A stretch of 64,000 nucleotides of DNA from Bacilli bacterium (GTDB lineage: Bacteria > Bacillota_I > Bacilli_A > RF39 > UBA660), in NCBI GenBank assembly GCA_900771805.1, contig CAAGPL010000032.1, positions 1-64,000 of the forward strand, in the 5' to 3' direction. The position numbers were made by a program, and so were the translations under genes. The stretch's first letter is position 1. Each line of letters opens with the position of its first letter. A model generated the notes under the pieces. That model worked only from the letters and a program-made list of their open reading frames with translations. It had not been told where the DNA came from and did no database searches. Below, in pieces: positions 57,475-64,000 of this stretch.

Positions 57475-59230
57475 CATATTCTTTTAAAAATAAAAATAAA
57501 TCTTCTGCTACTTTATCTGGTAAATCCTTTTTTAAATCATCATTACTTAATTCTTTTAATCTAGTAATAGTTTTATATTTTTTTAATAATACTTTTTTTC
57601 TTTTATCTCCAATTCCTGGAACACTGTCTAAAATACTAGATAATTGTCCTTTACTCCTTATATCTTTATGATAACTAATCGTAAATCTATGAACTTCATC
57701 TTGCATACGTGTTAAAAGATGAAATAAATCCGATGTTTTATCAATAATATATTCTTTATCTTCACTTATTAATGATGTTGTTGTATGCTTATCATTTTTC
57801 TTAAGTCCAACAACTGGAATATTTAAATACAAACTATCTAAAATTTCTTTTGCAGCATGAATCTGTGATATACCACCATCTACTATTATTAAATCAGGTT
57901 TTTCAAGTTTATCATGAAGTACTCTATAATACCTTCTATATATTACTTCCTGCATAGTATGATAATCATCTTTAGAGTCAGAATTTATCTTATACTTACG
58001 ATATTCTTTTGTATCTTTTTTCCCATTTGTAAAAACTACCATACCAGAAACTGTAAATGTCCCAAATAAATGAGCATTATCAAATATTTCAATTCTTTTC
58101 AAATTAGGAATATTAAGCAATTTCCCTAACTCTTCATTTGCACCAAACGTTCTTTTATCATCTCTTAGTATTAGTTCAAATTCTTCTTCTAAAGCTATTT
58201 TAGCATTATCATAAGCCATATCTAAAAGCTTTTTTTTAGTGCCACGAACCGGTATTAAAAACTTAGTATTAATAGCACTATTTAATAAATTAGTATCAAA
58301 TGAATTACTAACTAAAACTTCTTTTGGCACTTCATTTTTATCATAAAAACTAGTTACAAAGTAAGATAATGTATCTTTTTCATCATCTATTAAAGGAAAT
58401 ATTTCCTTATCTCTCATATTTATTCTACCATCTCTTAAGTGAAGTACCTGAAATGATATATAATCATTTTTAACATAATAATTTATAACATCTCTATTTA
58501 TATTATCATTTAAGCTAATCTTTTGTTTTTCAAGTACTTTATCAATATATTCTAGCATTTCCTTATATTCAAGGGCCATTTCAAAATTAAGTTTTTTTGA
58601 AGCTTCATCCATTAAGTTTTTAATTTTTTTTCTAACCTCATCATAATTACCCTTTAAAAAACTTGAAACTTCATCAGTCATATTTTTTATTATGCTTTTA
58701 TCTATCTTTTTTTCACAATAGCCAAGACACTGACCAATATGATAGTATAAACATACCTTTTTATCCATGGTATGACACTTTCTAAAAGGATATATTCTAT
58801 TTAATAATTCTACCGTTTTTCTTGCAGCATTAGCATTAGGATAAGGTCCAAATAATTTTCCTTTATGCCCTTTAATTTTTCTAGGTCTTGATATTATAAG
58901 CCTTGGATATGTTTCATCTGTTATTTCTATATACGGATAAGATTTATTATCTTTAAGCATTATGTTATATTTTGGAGAATACTTTTTAATTAAGTTGATT
59001 TCTAATAAGAGAGACTCTACCTCTGTTTGAGTTACAATGTACTCAAAATCATATATATTTTCTACTAAAGCTTTAGTTTTACCGGTATGCTCTCTATTAA
59101 AATATGATGATACTCTTCTTTTTAAATTCTTAGCCTTACCAACATATATTATTTTATCATTTAAATCCTTCATTAAATAACAACCTGGTTCTGTTGTAAG
59201 TAAACTTAATTTTTCTTTGATTTTATCCAT
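57461..59230 (-). CDS. uvrC: Excinuclease ABC subunit C
   Basis: Makes both incisions in nucleotide excision repair. The ATG at 59230 follows AGGTGG. The 589-residue protein has the GIY-YIG domain (LTTEPGCYLMKD, IIYVGKAKNLKRRV), a UVR region (KNLMDEASKKLNFEMALEYK), an RNase H-like endonuclease domain (IEIFDNAHLFGTFTVSGMVV, DLIIVDGGISQ), and C-terminal HhH motifs (LDSVPGIGDKRKKVLLKK). uvrA and uvrB are not in the window. Confidence 0.97.
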   Translation of the reverse strand: MDKIKEKLSLLTTEPGCYLMKDLNDKIIYVGKAKNLKRRVSSYFNREHTGKTKALVENIYDFEYIVTQTEVESLLLEINLIKKYSPKYNIMLKDNKSYPYIEITDETYPRLIISRPRKIKGHKGKLFGPYPNANAARKTVELLNRIYPFRKCHTMDKKVCLYYHIGQCLGYCEKKIDKSIIKNMTDEVSSFLKGNYDEVRKKIKNLMDEASKKLNFEMALEYKEMLEYIDKVLEKQKISLNDNINRDVINYYVKNDYISFQVLHLRDGRINMRDKEIFPLIDDEKDTLSYFVTSFYDKNEVPKEVLVSNSFDTNLLNSAINTKFLIPVRGTKKKLLDMAYDNAKIALEEEFELILRDDKRTFGANEELGKLLNIPNLKRIEIFDNAHLFGTFTVSGMVVFTNGKKDTKEYRKYKINSDSKDDYHTMQEVIYRRYYRVLHDKLEKPDLIIVDGGISQIHAAKEILDSLYLNIPVVGLKKNDKHTTTSLISEDKEYIIDKTSDLFHLLTRMQDEVHRFTISYHKDIRSKGQLSSILDSVPGIGDKRKKVLLKKYKTITRLKELSNDDLKKDLPDKVAEDLFLFLKEYEKDN

Positions 59231-59258
59231 AATAAACCACCTAGTGATATTATAACAC

Positions 59259-59293
59259 AAAAAAAGCATATCATTTATTCTAATAATATACTT
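59259..59293 (-). terminator. Probable terminator of the 59303-60148 gene
   Basis: An imperfect AAGTATAT/ATATGCTT stem with TTTTTTT following on the minus strand, in front of an extended -10 (TGTGTTATAAT) of uvrC. Confidence 0.6.
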
Positions 59294-59302
59294 TATCTAA
59301 TG

Positions 59303-60148
59303 TTATTTTCTAAGTATTTGAAAACTATCAAGTCCAGTTTTATACATTATATCAATTACATCACAACTTGTTATTTTATCATATAATTTATGTATCACAG
59401 TATAATATTCTATAACTTCTTCCTTACTTATATTTGCATATTTTATACCCTTTATATTATCATAATTTTCTCCCCATACTTTTTTTAATAACATAATTTC
59501 ATCTAAAGTAAGATCATTAATAAAATACCTAACTATTTTTTCTGTAGTTTCAAAAAAAGAAAATAAATCAGTAAAATGATTATAATTGTTTTTAATAGAA
59601 TTTTCATAATTAAAAAGCTTAGGTAATTTTACATAAATCAAGTTATTAAAATGTCCATTTATATTACTACGAGAACATAAAAAAGAAGAAGCAAGATTAC
59701 TATCACTAATTTTATTTTCATTTATATAACCAATTCTTGCCATCAAAATATTTTTTTGTAAAAATGTAAGATAGTTTGTCTCAAAAAGAAGTTCTTCTAT
59801 TTTAGATATTAAATCTTTTTCTTCTAATTTAGTTATAAAATCATCATTTTTACTATCAACATATTTAAAAGGAATTATTTCATTCTTATTATAAAACTCT
59901 CTTATATGTTTTTCATAATAATTTCTAAGCCCATTATTTAAATACTGATTTAACGTACTTTTAAAACTATTATCATAACTTTTAATTAATTTTATTAAAT
60001 GTACATATCCATCTTGTAATAAATCTTCATAATCTTGTTTATCATAATCAAACTTATTTAATGACATTTCTACCAAATACATATATTTTTTAAAGATTTC
60101 ATTAATTTTACTTTTATCATCAAGTTTACAACTTTTTTCTATAACCAT
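59303..60148 (-). CDS. Divergent sigma-70-like protein
   Basis: The 281-residue product has a region 2-like N-terminal part: DYEDLLQDGYVHLIKLIKSYD resembles [16 protein letters not shown], and FKSTLNQYLNNGLRNYYEK stands where FSTYA..WIRQAI would be. A region 4-like HTH may lie near residues 145-185 (ISDSNLASSFLCSRSNINGH). Aromatic residues for DNA melting are mostly missing. About 100 more residues follow without a clear motif. It has its own sigma-A promoter. It may be an alternative sigma factor or a degenerate relative. Confidence 0.5.
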   Translation of the reverse strand: MVIEKSCKLDDKSKINEIFKKYMYLVEMSLNKFDYDKQDYEDLLQDGYVHLIKLIKSYDNSFKSTLNQYLNNGLRNYYEKHIREFYNKNEIIPFKYVDSKNDDFITKLEEKDLISKIEELLFETNYLTFLQKNILMARIGYINENKISDSNLASSFLCSRSNINGHFNNLIYVKLPKLFNYENSIKNNYNHFTDLFSFFETTEKIVRYFINDLTLDEIMLLKKVWGENYDNIKGIKYANISKEEVIEYYTVIHKLYDKITSCDVIDIMYKTGLDSFQILRK

Positions 60149-60180
60149 ATTACATAAACCCCTTTTTTTATTTGATAGTT

Positions 60181-60209
60181 ATATTAACATTTTAAAAAAA
60201 GAAAGTCAA
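60181..60209 (-). promoter_or_regulatory. Promoter of the sigma-like gene
   Basis: Minus-strand TTGACT (60204-60209), 17-bp spacer and TAATAT (60181-60186). The -35 lies in the loop of the preceding terminator. Confidence 0.7.
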
Positions 60210-60220
60210 ATCACTTTCTT
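60192..60220 (-). terminator. Terminator of the 60211-60648 gene
   Basis: AAGAAAGT/ACTTTCTT arms with a GATTTG loop and a T7 tail on the minus strand. Confidence 0.82.
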
Positions 60221-60648
60221 TTTGCTATTTTTTTATTATAATCTACATATTTTTTAAAAGATTTCATATAATTATCTGCAAACATTACCATTATTCTATT
60301 TTTTTCATTTCTAATTGTAGAATAATATATCTTAATATCATTAAATAAATTAAATAATTCTTCATCATTTAAATATCCTTTTATTTCATAAAATGCAATT
60401 GGTTTTTCTATTAATTCTTTTACATTTGTATGACATATTTTAGTTAAATTATTATTTTTATTTGGCTTTAATATTCCTCTTAAACGATCACGGTATTTTA
60501 AATTTTTAACACTTGCAAGCGGAACAAAATACATTTTTTCATCTAATTCACCAATAAAAACACATGGTCTTCCTCTATCGAAGGCATGGTCTACTACGCC
60601 TTCTTTAAAACATATATTTTTCAAAAAGACAATATTTCCTACTTCCAT
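60211..60648 (-). CDS. PemK/MazF-like protein, no visible antitoxin
   Basis: The 145-residue protein starts MEVGNIVFLKN, followed by HAFDRGRPCVFIGEL and MYFVPLASVKN. This strand pattern with RGRPCV resembles the PemK/MazF endoribonuclease fold or related SH3-barrel toxins. It lies 8 bp after murE and ends in a clear terminator. A partner gene for an antitoxin is not seen on either side, so it may be a solitary or housekeeping relative. Confidence 0.45.
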   Translation of the reverse strand: MEVGNIVFLKNICFKEGVVDHAFDRGRPCVFIGELDEKMYFVPLASVKNLKYRDRLRGILKPNKNNNLTKICHTNVKELIEKPIAFYEIKGYLNDEELFNLFNDIKIYYSTIRNEKNRIMVMFADNYMKSFKKYVDYNKKIAKRK

Positions 60649-60656
60649 ATAATCAC

Positions 60657-62054
60657 CTAATCATCTATTTTTTCTATTTTAATTACATTTTTAGTTTGTA
60701 AATATTTTAAAACTTCATTTTTATCATTAAAAGGAATTCTTTTATTATCTTTTACTATAATAGCTTGTTCATGTCCTTTTCCTAAAATTAATAAAACATC
60801 ATTAGTTTTAAGAAGATTAATTCCTTCTATAATAGCCTTTCTCCTATCCATTTGAATAATATAATTAGAATTTGTTAATCCACTTATCATATCATTTACA
60901 ATTTGATTTGGATCCTCATTATGTAAATCATCTGAAGTTATTATCACTTTATCACATAAATCAGTTACTATCTTTGTCATAATAGGCCTTTTAGTCCTAT
61001 CCCTATCACCTGTGCAACCAAAAACTGTATAAATTTTTCCTTCACATACTTCCTTTACAGTACTTATTACGTTTAAAACAGCATCAGGAGTATGAGCATA
61101 ATCTACTATAATACGATTATTTTGATATTCAACCATATCCATTCTTCCAGATGGCATATTTATATTTAATAAAACATCATAAATATCATAATAAGTTATA
61201 CCAAGATAATTTAATACAATTATAGTTACTAAAACATTATAAATATTATATTTACCTATTAAAGGAACTTTAATATTTTGTTTAACTCCATCTGATATAA
61301 ATGTAAAATTACTTCCCATAATGCTCATTTGATAATCAGTTATATGATAATTACCACCAGTAAAACCATATGTTATATTATTATTATAATCAAATAAAAA
61401 TAAATTTTTATTTGGATCATCAAAATTAATAATTGCTTTACCATTAGGTCTTATCTGATTAAATAATTTTTGTTTACACCTAGCGTAATTTTCCATAGTA
61501 CCATGAATATTTAAATGATCTTGAGTTAGATTTGTAAATATTGCATATTCAAATGGTACATTTTCTAACCTTCTATGTAAAAGACCTTCACTAGATGCTT
61601 CTATAACAGCATATTTATATCCTAAGTCATAAGCATCTATTAACATATCATAAACTTCAGTAACTTCAGGAGTTGTATTAGGCAAATCACATATTTTTTT
61701 ATCTCTAAAATATCCAACTGTACCCATGTAACAACATTTTTTATCTAATTTATTTAACGCATCATATATAAGATATGCAGTAGTTGTTTTACCATTAGTA
61801 CCAGTAATTCCAATTATATGCATTTCATTTAAATATTTATTATAATTTTCTTTTAAATAATTATTTAAATATTCTCTTGTGTCAGAAACTATTTCGTACG
61901 GTACATCATAAGTTCCCTCTTCTGCAATTATTTTTGAAGCACCATTTTTTATTGCTTGAGGTATAAAATCATGACCATCCCCCACTATTCCTCTTAACGC
62001 TACAAATATATCCCCAGGTTTAACTTTTCTTGAATCTGTTTTTATATTTATCAT
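60657..62054 (-). CDS. murE: Second MurE-type ligase with altered motifs
   Basis: The 465-residue protein has a full N-terminal domain (TDSRKVKPGDIFVALRG), GTNGKTTTAY, NLTQDHLNIHGT, KQKLF with the carbamylated Lys, YAHTPDAV and LGKGHEQ. It has ASSEGL where the paralogue has VSSHAL, and DDLHNEDP at 375-382 in place of DNPR, so amino acid specificity may differ from the paralogue at 28196-29485. GGTGATAG precedes the ATG. Confidence 0.85.
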   Translation of the reverse strand: MINIKTDSRKVKPGDIFVALRGIVGDGHDFIPQAIKNGASKIIAEEGTYDVPYEIVSDTREYLNNYLKENYNKYLNEMHIIGITGTNGKTTTAYLIYDALNKLDKKCCYMGTVGYFRDKKICDLPNTTPEVTEVYDMLIDAYDLGYKYAVIEASSEGLLHRRLENVPFEYAIFTNLTQDHLNIHGTMENYARCKQKLFNQIRPNGKAIINFDDPNKNLFLFDYNNNITYGFTGGNYHITDYQMSIMGSNFTFISDGVKQNIKVPLIGKYNIYNVLVTIIVLNYLGITYYDIYDVLLNINMPSGRMDMVEYQNNRIIVDYAHTPDAVLNVISTVKEVCEGKIYTVFGCTGDRDRTKRPIMTKIVTDLCDKVIITSDDLHNEDPNQIVNDMISGLTNSNYIIQMDRRKAIIEGINLLKTNDVLLILGKGHEQAIIVKDNKRIPFNDKNEVLKYLQTKNVIKIEKIDD

Positions 62055-62101
62055 TTACTATCACCATTTTCTAAAACTTATATGTTTATTATATAATACA
62101 T

Positions 62102-62130
62102 TTGATAAAAATGAAATAATCATTTATAAT
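62102..62130 (+). promoter_or_regulatory. Promoter of yigZ
   Basis: TTGATA (62102-62107), 17-bp spacer and TATAAT (62125-62130). Transcription should start near 62137, only about 11 nt before the GTG start. Confidence 0.7.
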
Positions 62131-62147
62131 ATTTTTGGTGATTTAAT

Positions 62148-62696
62148 GTGTTTACTATCAAAAACGAGGTAAATGGTGAAATAATAATTAATAAATCTAA
62201 GTTTATAACATACATTTATAAAGTTAATAACATACTAGAAGTAAATGAAAAATTAAATGAATTAAAAACTAAATATAAAGATGCCAGTCATATTTGTTAT
62301 TCTTATATAATTAATAACATTAAAAGATTTAACGATGATAAAGAGCCAAGTCACACTGCTGGTATGCCTATATTAAACGTTTTAGAAAGTAAAAATTTAA
62401 ACTTTATTTTAGCAGTTGTGATAAGATATTTTGGTGGTATAAAACTAGGAGCAGCAGGTCTTTCTAGAGCCTATACCAACTCTGTTGCTAGTTTAATTAA
62501 TAACGATGATTTAATTCCTATTAAAAATATGATAACAAAACGCATAGAATTTGATTATGAAAATATTAACAAAATAAATTATATTTTAAAAAATAATGAA
62601 ATAACTTATAAAGAATTTGATAAAAATGTAATATATGAGTTTACTTATGAAGAAGGAAAATATCCAAAGGAATTAAATAATTATATAACAAAATAA
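62148..62696 (+). CDS. yigZ: YigZ/IMPACT family protein
   Basis: The GTG start at 62148 has GGTGAT just upstream. The 182-residue protein has the IMPACT signature: FNDDKEPSHTAGMPIL, then VVIRYFGGIKLGAAGLSRAY, and an EF-G domain IV-like C-terminal part. Function in bacteria is poorly known; members have been linked to translation. It is monocistronic and divergent from murE. Confidence 0.92.
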   Translation: MFTIKNEVNGEIIINKSKFITYIYKVNNILEVNEKLNELKTKYKDASHICYSYIINNIKRFNDDKEPSHTAGMPILNVLESKNLNFILAVVIRYFGGIKLGAAGLSRAYTNSVASLINNDDLIPIKNMITKRIEFDYENINKINYILKNNEITYKEFDKNVIYEFTYEEGKYPKELNNYITK

Positions 62697-62726
62697 AAAA
62701 AGCAAAAAATCTACTTTTGCTTTTTT
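62695..62726. terminator. Bidirectional terminator
   Basis: AAAAAAGCAAAA and TTTTGCTTTTTT arms serve yigZ and the convergent prepilin gene. Confidence 0.85.
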
Positions 62727-63409
62727 ATTTCTTTAATATCTAGACCTTTGTCTTCATTTCTTTTTCCATTTTCATAATAATTACCATCTAAATCCCATCC
62801 AGAATTAGGATTACCTAGACTACAAAAATCATATGTTCTTTCATTACTAGATTGTTCTTCACAGCCACAATCTGATAACCAAGCACTTTTTCCATTTTTT
62901 GAATCATTTTTATCTGCATAATAATACTTAAATGAAACTTCATATTTTAATGGATTGATATCACATTTAGAAACATAAAGACTTCGGTGTCCTTTAGTGT
63001 CTTTATTTTTATCAACAGTTCCATCAACATTAAAATAAAAAAGTTCTGGATATTTTGTTAAATCAATATCTATACTATCATCATTTAAAATATCATCTAT
63101 CATTATATATTTACCTGGTATTGTTTTAGCATTAATTTCAACTATTGGATATAAACTATGAGTTTTAAACCAATTATCTTCTTCACATTTTTTATTATCA
63201 CATATTATAGTTGTTGTCCAAAACTCCGGATGATTTGATATATACTTTTTAGCACCTGTTAAAATAAGGCTTACATTATTTAACCTATTTCTTACTTCCT
63301 GCTTTTTTCTTATTTTATTAACTGATATTATACTTATTGATAAAATAATTCCTAAAATAACTATAACTGCTAATAATTCTATTAAAGTAAATCCTTTTTT
63401 TCTATTCAT
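62711..63409 (-). CDS. Type IV prepilin-like protein
   Basis: The 232-residue protein has a class III signal (MNRKKGFTLIELLAVIVIL, G|FTLIE) and a hydrophobic N-terminal helix continuing to about residue 28. A globular part follows with cysteines in pairs (CDNKKC, DCGCEEQ). It is a third prepilin after the two at 17-20.5 kb and is of more ordinary size. Its start overlaps the trxA stop by eight bases, so a thioredoxin and a disulfide-containing pilin are co-expressed. Confidence 0.8.
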   Translation of the reverse strand: MNRKKGFTLIELLAVIVILGIILSISIISVNKIRKKQEVRNRLNNVSLILTGAKKYISNHPEFWTTTIICDNKKCEEDNWFKTHSLYPIVEINAKTIPGKYIMIDDILNDDSIDIDLTKYPELFYFNVDGTVDKNKDTKGHRSLYVSKCDINPLKYEVSFKYYYADKNDSKNGKSAWLSDCGCEEQSSNERTYDFCSLGNPNSGWDLDGNYYENGKRNEDKGLDIKEIKKQK

Positions 63410-63704
63410 TATTAACCCAACTTTCTAATTCATCTAAACTCATATATCCAGTTTTTCTTTTTAATTCTTTTCCATTTTCAAAAATTATAAGTGTTGGAAT
63501 GGAAAATATTTTTAAATTACCTGAAATTTCTTCACATTCATCAACATCAACCTTTATAATAGGTATAACATTTTTTTCATCAAGTTTTTCAATAACTAAA
63601 CTAAGCATCTTACAAGGTCCACACCAAGTAGCAAAAAAATCAACTAAAACTCTTCCTTCGCCTACTAATTCATTGAAATTTTCATTATTTGCATGTTTTA
63701 TCAT
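63402..63704 (-). CDS. trxA: Thioredoxin
   Basis: The 100-residue protein has the active site WCGPC at 27-31, preceded by VLVDFFAT, and the cis-Pro loop FSIPTLIIFENG. The size is that of bacterial thioredoxin. GGAGG precedes the ATG. It starts an operon with the prepilin gene. In Bacillus trxA lies beside uvrC, which is about 4 kb away here. Confidence 0.95.
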   Translation of the reverse strand: MIKHANNENFNELVGEGRVLVDFFATWCGPCKMLSLVIEKLDEKNVIPIIKVDVDECEEISGNLKIFSIPTLIIFENGKELKRKTGYMSLDELESWVNNE

Positions 63705-63733
63705 AAATATCCTCCAATCTTCTATACATCTTT

Positions 63734-63763
63734 ATTATATAATATTTTACACTAATTAGTCTA
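63734..63763 (-). promoter_or_regulatory. Promoter of trxA and the prepilin
   Basis: Minus-strand -35 TAGACT (63758-63763), 18-bp spacer and -10 TATAAT (63734-63739). Confidence 0.6.
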
Positions 63764-63818
63764 GTTTATTTATTAATAAAAATTTTTATGTTAAAATAAA
63801 TACAGGAGTGAAATTAAA

Positions 63819-64000
63819 ATGGTAATAGTTTATAAAATTAGTGATAATACAAAACAAAAAATGGTTGAATATTATGAAGATAAAAAGAGAGATAAAACCC
63901 CACCTTATGCAGTATTTCAAGCAGAAGAAGCAGGTACTATTATTACACTATATGAATCTGGAAAAGTAATGTTTCAAGGAATAAGTGCGGATATAGATGC
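63819..64000 (+). CDS. rnhC: Ribonuclease HIII, N-terminal part (cut by window end)
   Basis: Sixty codons are visible from an ATG with AGGAGTG upstream. The peptide contains PPYAVFQAEEAGTIITLY followed by SGKVMFQG, the pattern of the N-terminal TBP-like domain of RNase HIII. The catalytic domain would lie beyond 64000. The identification depends on this domain only. The neighbourhood of rnhC with trxA and uvrC is plausible for Bacilli. Confidence 0.75.
   Translation, partial: MVIVYKISDNTKQKMVEYYEDKKRDKTPPYAVFQAEEAGTIITLYESGKVMFQGISADID

Overview
This is a strongly AT-rich, chromosomal, gene-dense window with standard stop usage (TGA ends rsmE and hemW, so it is not a TGA=Trp mollicute). The gene content points to an uncultured low-GC member of the Bacilli that makes endospores and has a cell wall: gpr, spoIIP and a SpoIIID-like regulator for sporulation, and ezrA, mltG and two MurE-type ligases for envelope and division. 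Assignment to a particular gut lineage (for example RF39-like Bacilli) is an inference and cannot be proved from the window. Several Bacillus-like gene neighbourhoods persist: recO-yqzL-era, rpsT-gpr-spoIIP-lepA-hemW-hrcA-grpE-dnaK-dnaJ (with insertions), rsmE-mtaB, mutL-miaA, and trxA near uvrC.

Layout. 1-2.1 kb: a secreted protein whose promoter region is repeated at the window edge, then a regulator made of one clear HTH plus four 68-residue repeats. 2.1-7 kb: ezrA, a DUF3419-like methyltransferase and rpsD with a pseudoknotted S4 leader. 7-17 kb: glyS, recO, yqzL, era, mltG and alaS, with two T-box leaders. 17-21 kb: two very large prepilin-like proteins. 21-30 kb: recD2, mtaB, rsmE, an ndk-like gene, a lone AAA+ module and a DNPR-type MurE. 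29.5-30.7 kb: a retron (promoter, msr-msd RNA and reverse transcriptase) without an obvious effector. 31-36.8 kb: T-box-controlled metG, a CtpE-like P-type ATPase and a primary-type sigma factor with a long C-terminal extension. 36.8-43.3 kb: the CIRCE-controlled heat-shock operon, which includes pepF. 43.3-51 kb: hemW, a two-HTH regulator, lepA, T-box-controlled trpS, spoIIP and gpr. 51-64 kb: rpsT, miaA, mutL, a GH25 lipoprotein, uvrC, a divergent sigma-like protein, a PemK/MazF-like protein, a second MurE, yigZ, a third prepilin, trxA and the start of rnhC.

Regulation is unusually readable. Many genes have sigma-A promoters with 16-18 bp spacing, often placed directly beside or inside the preceding terminator. 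Four aminoacyl-tRNA synthetase transcription units carry T-boxes (Gly, Ala, Met, Trp). The Gly one has a drastically shortened Stem I. Many longest-ORF starts were corrected, because an apparent GTG start is often part of a Shine-Dalgarno sequence of the type AGGTGAT, followed by the true ATG.

Best candidates for new biology: the effector-less retron at 29.55-30.72 kb, the minimal glycine T-box near 10.5 kb, the repeat regulator at 0.9-2.0 kb, the C-terminally extended sigma factor at 35.1-36.7 kb, and the divergent sigma-like protein at 59.3-60.1 kb.
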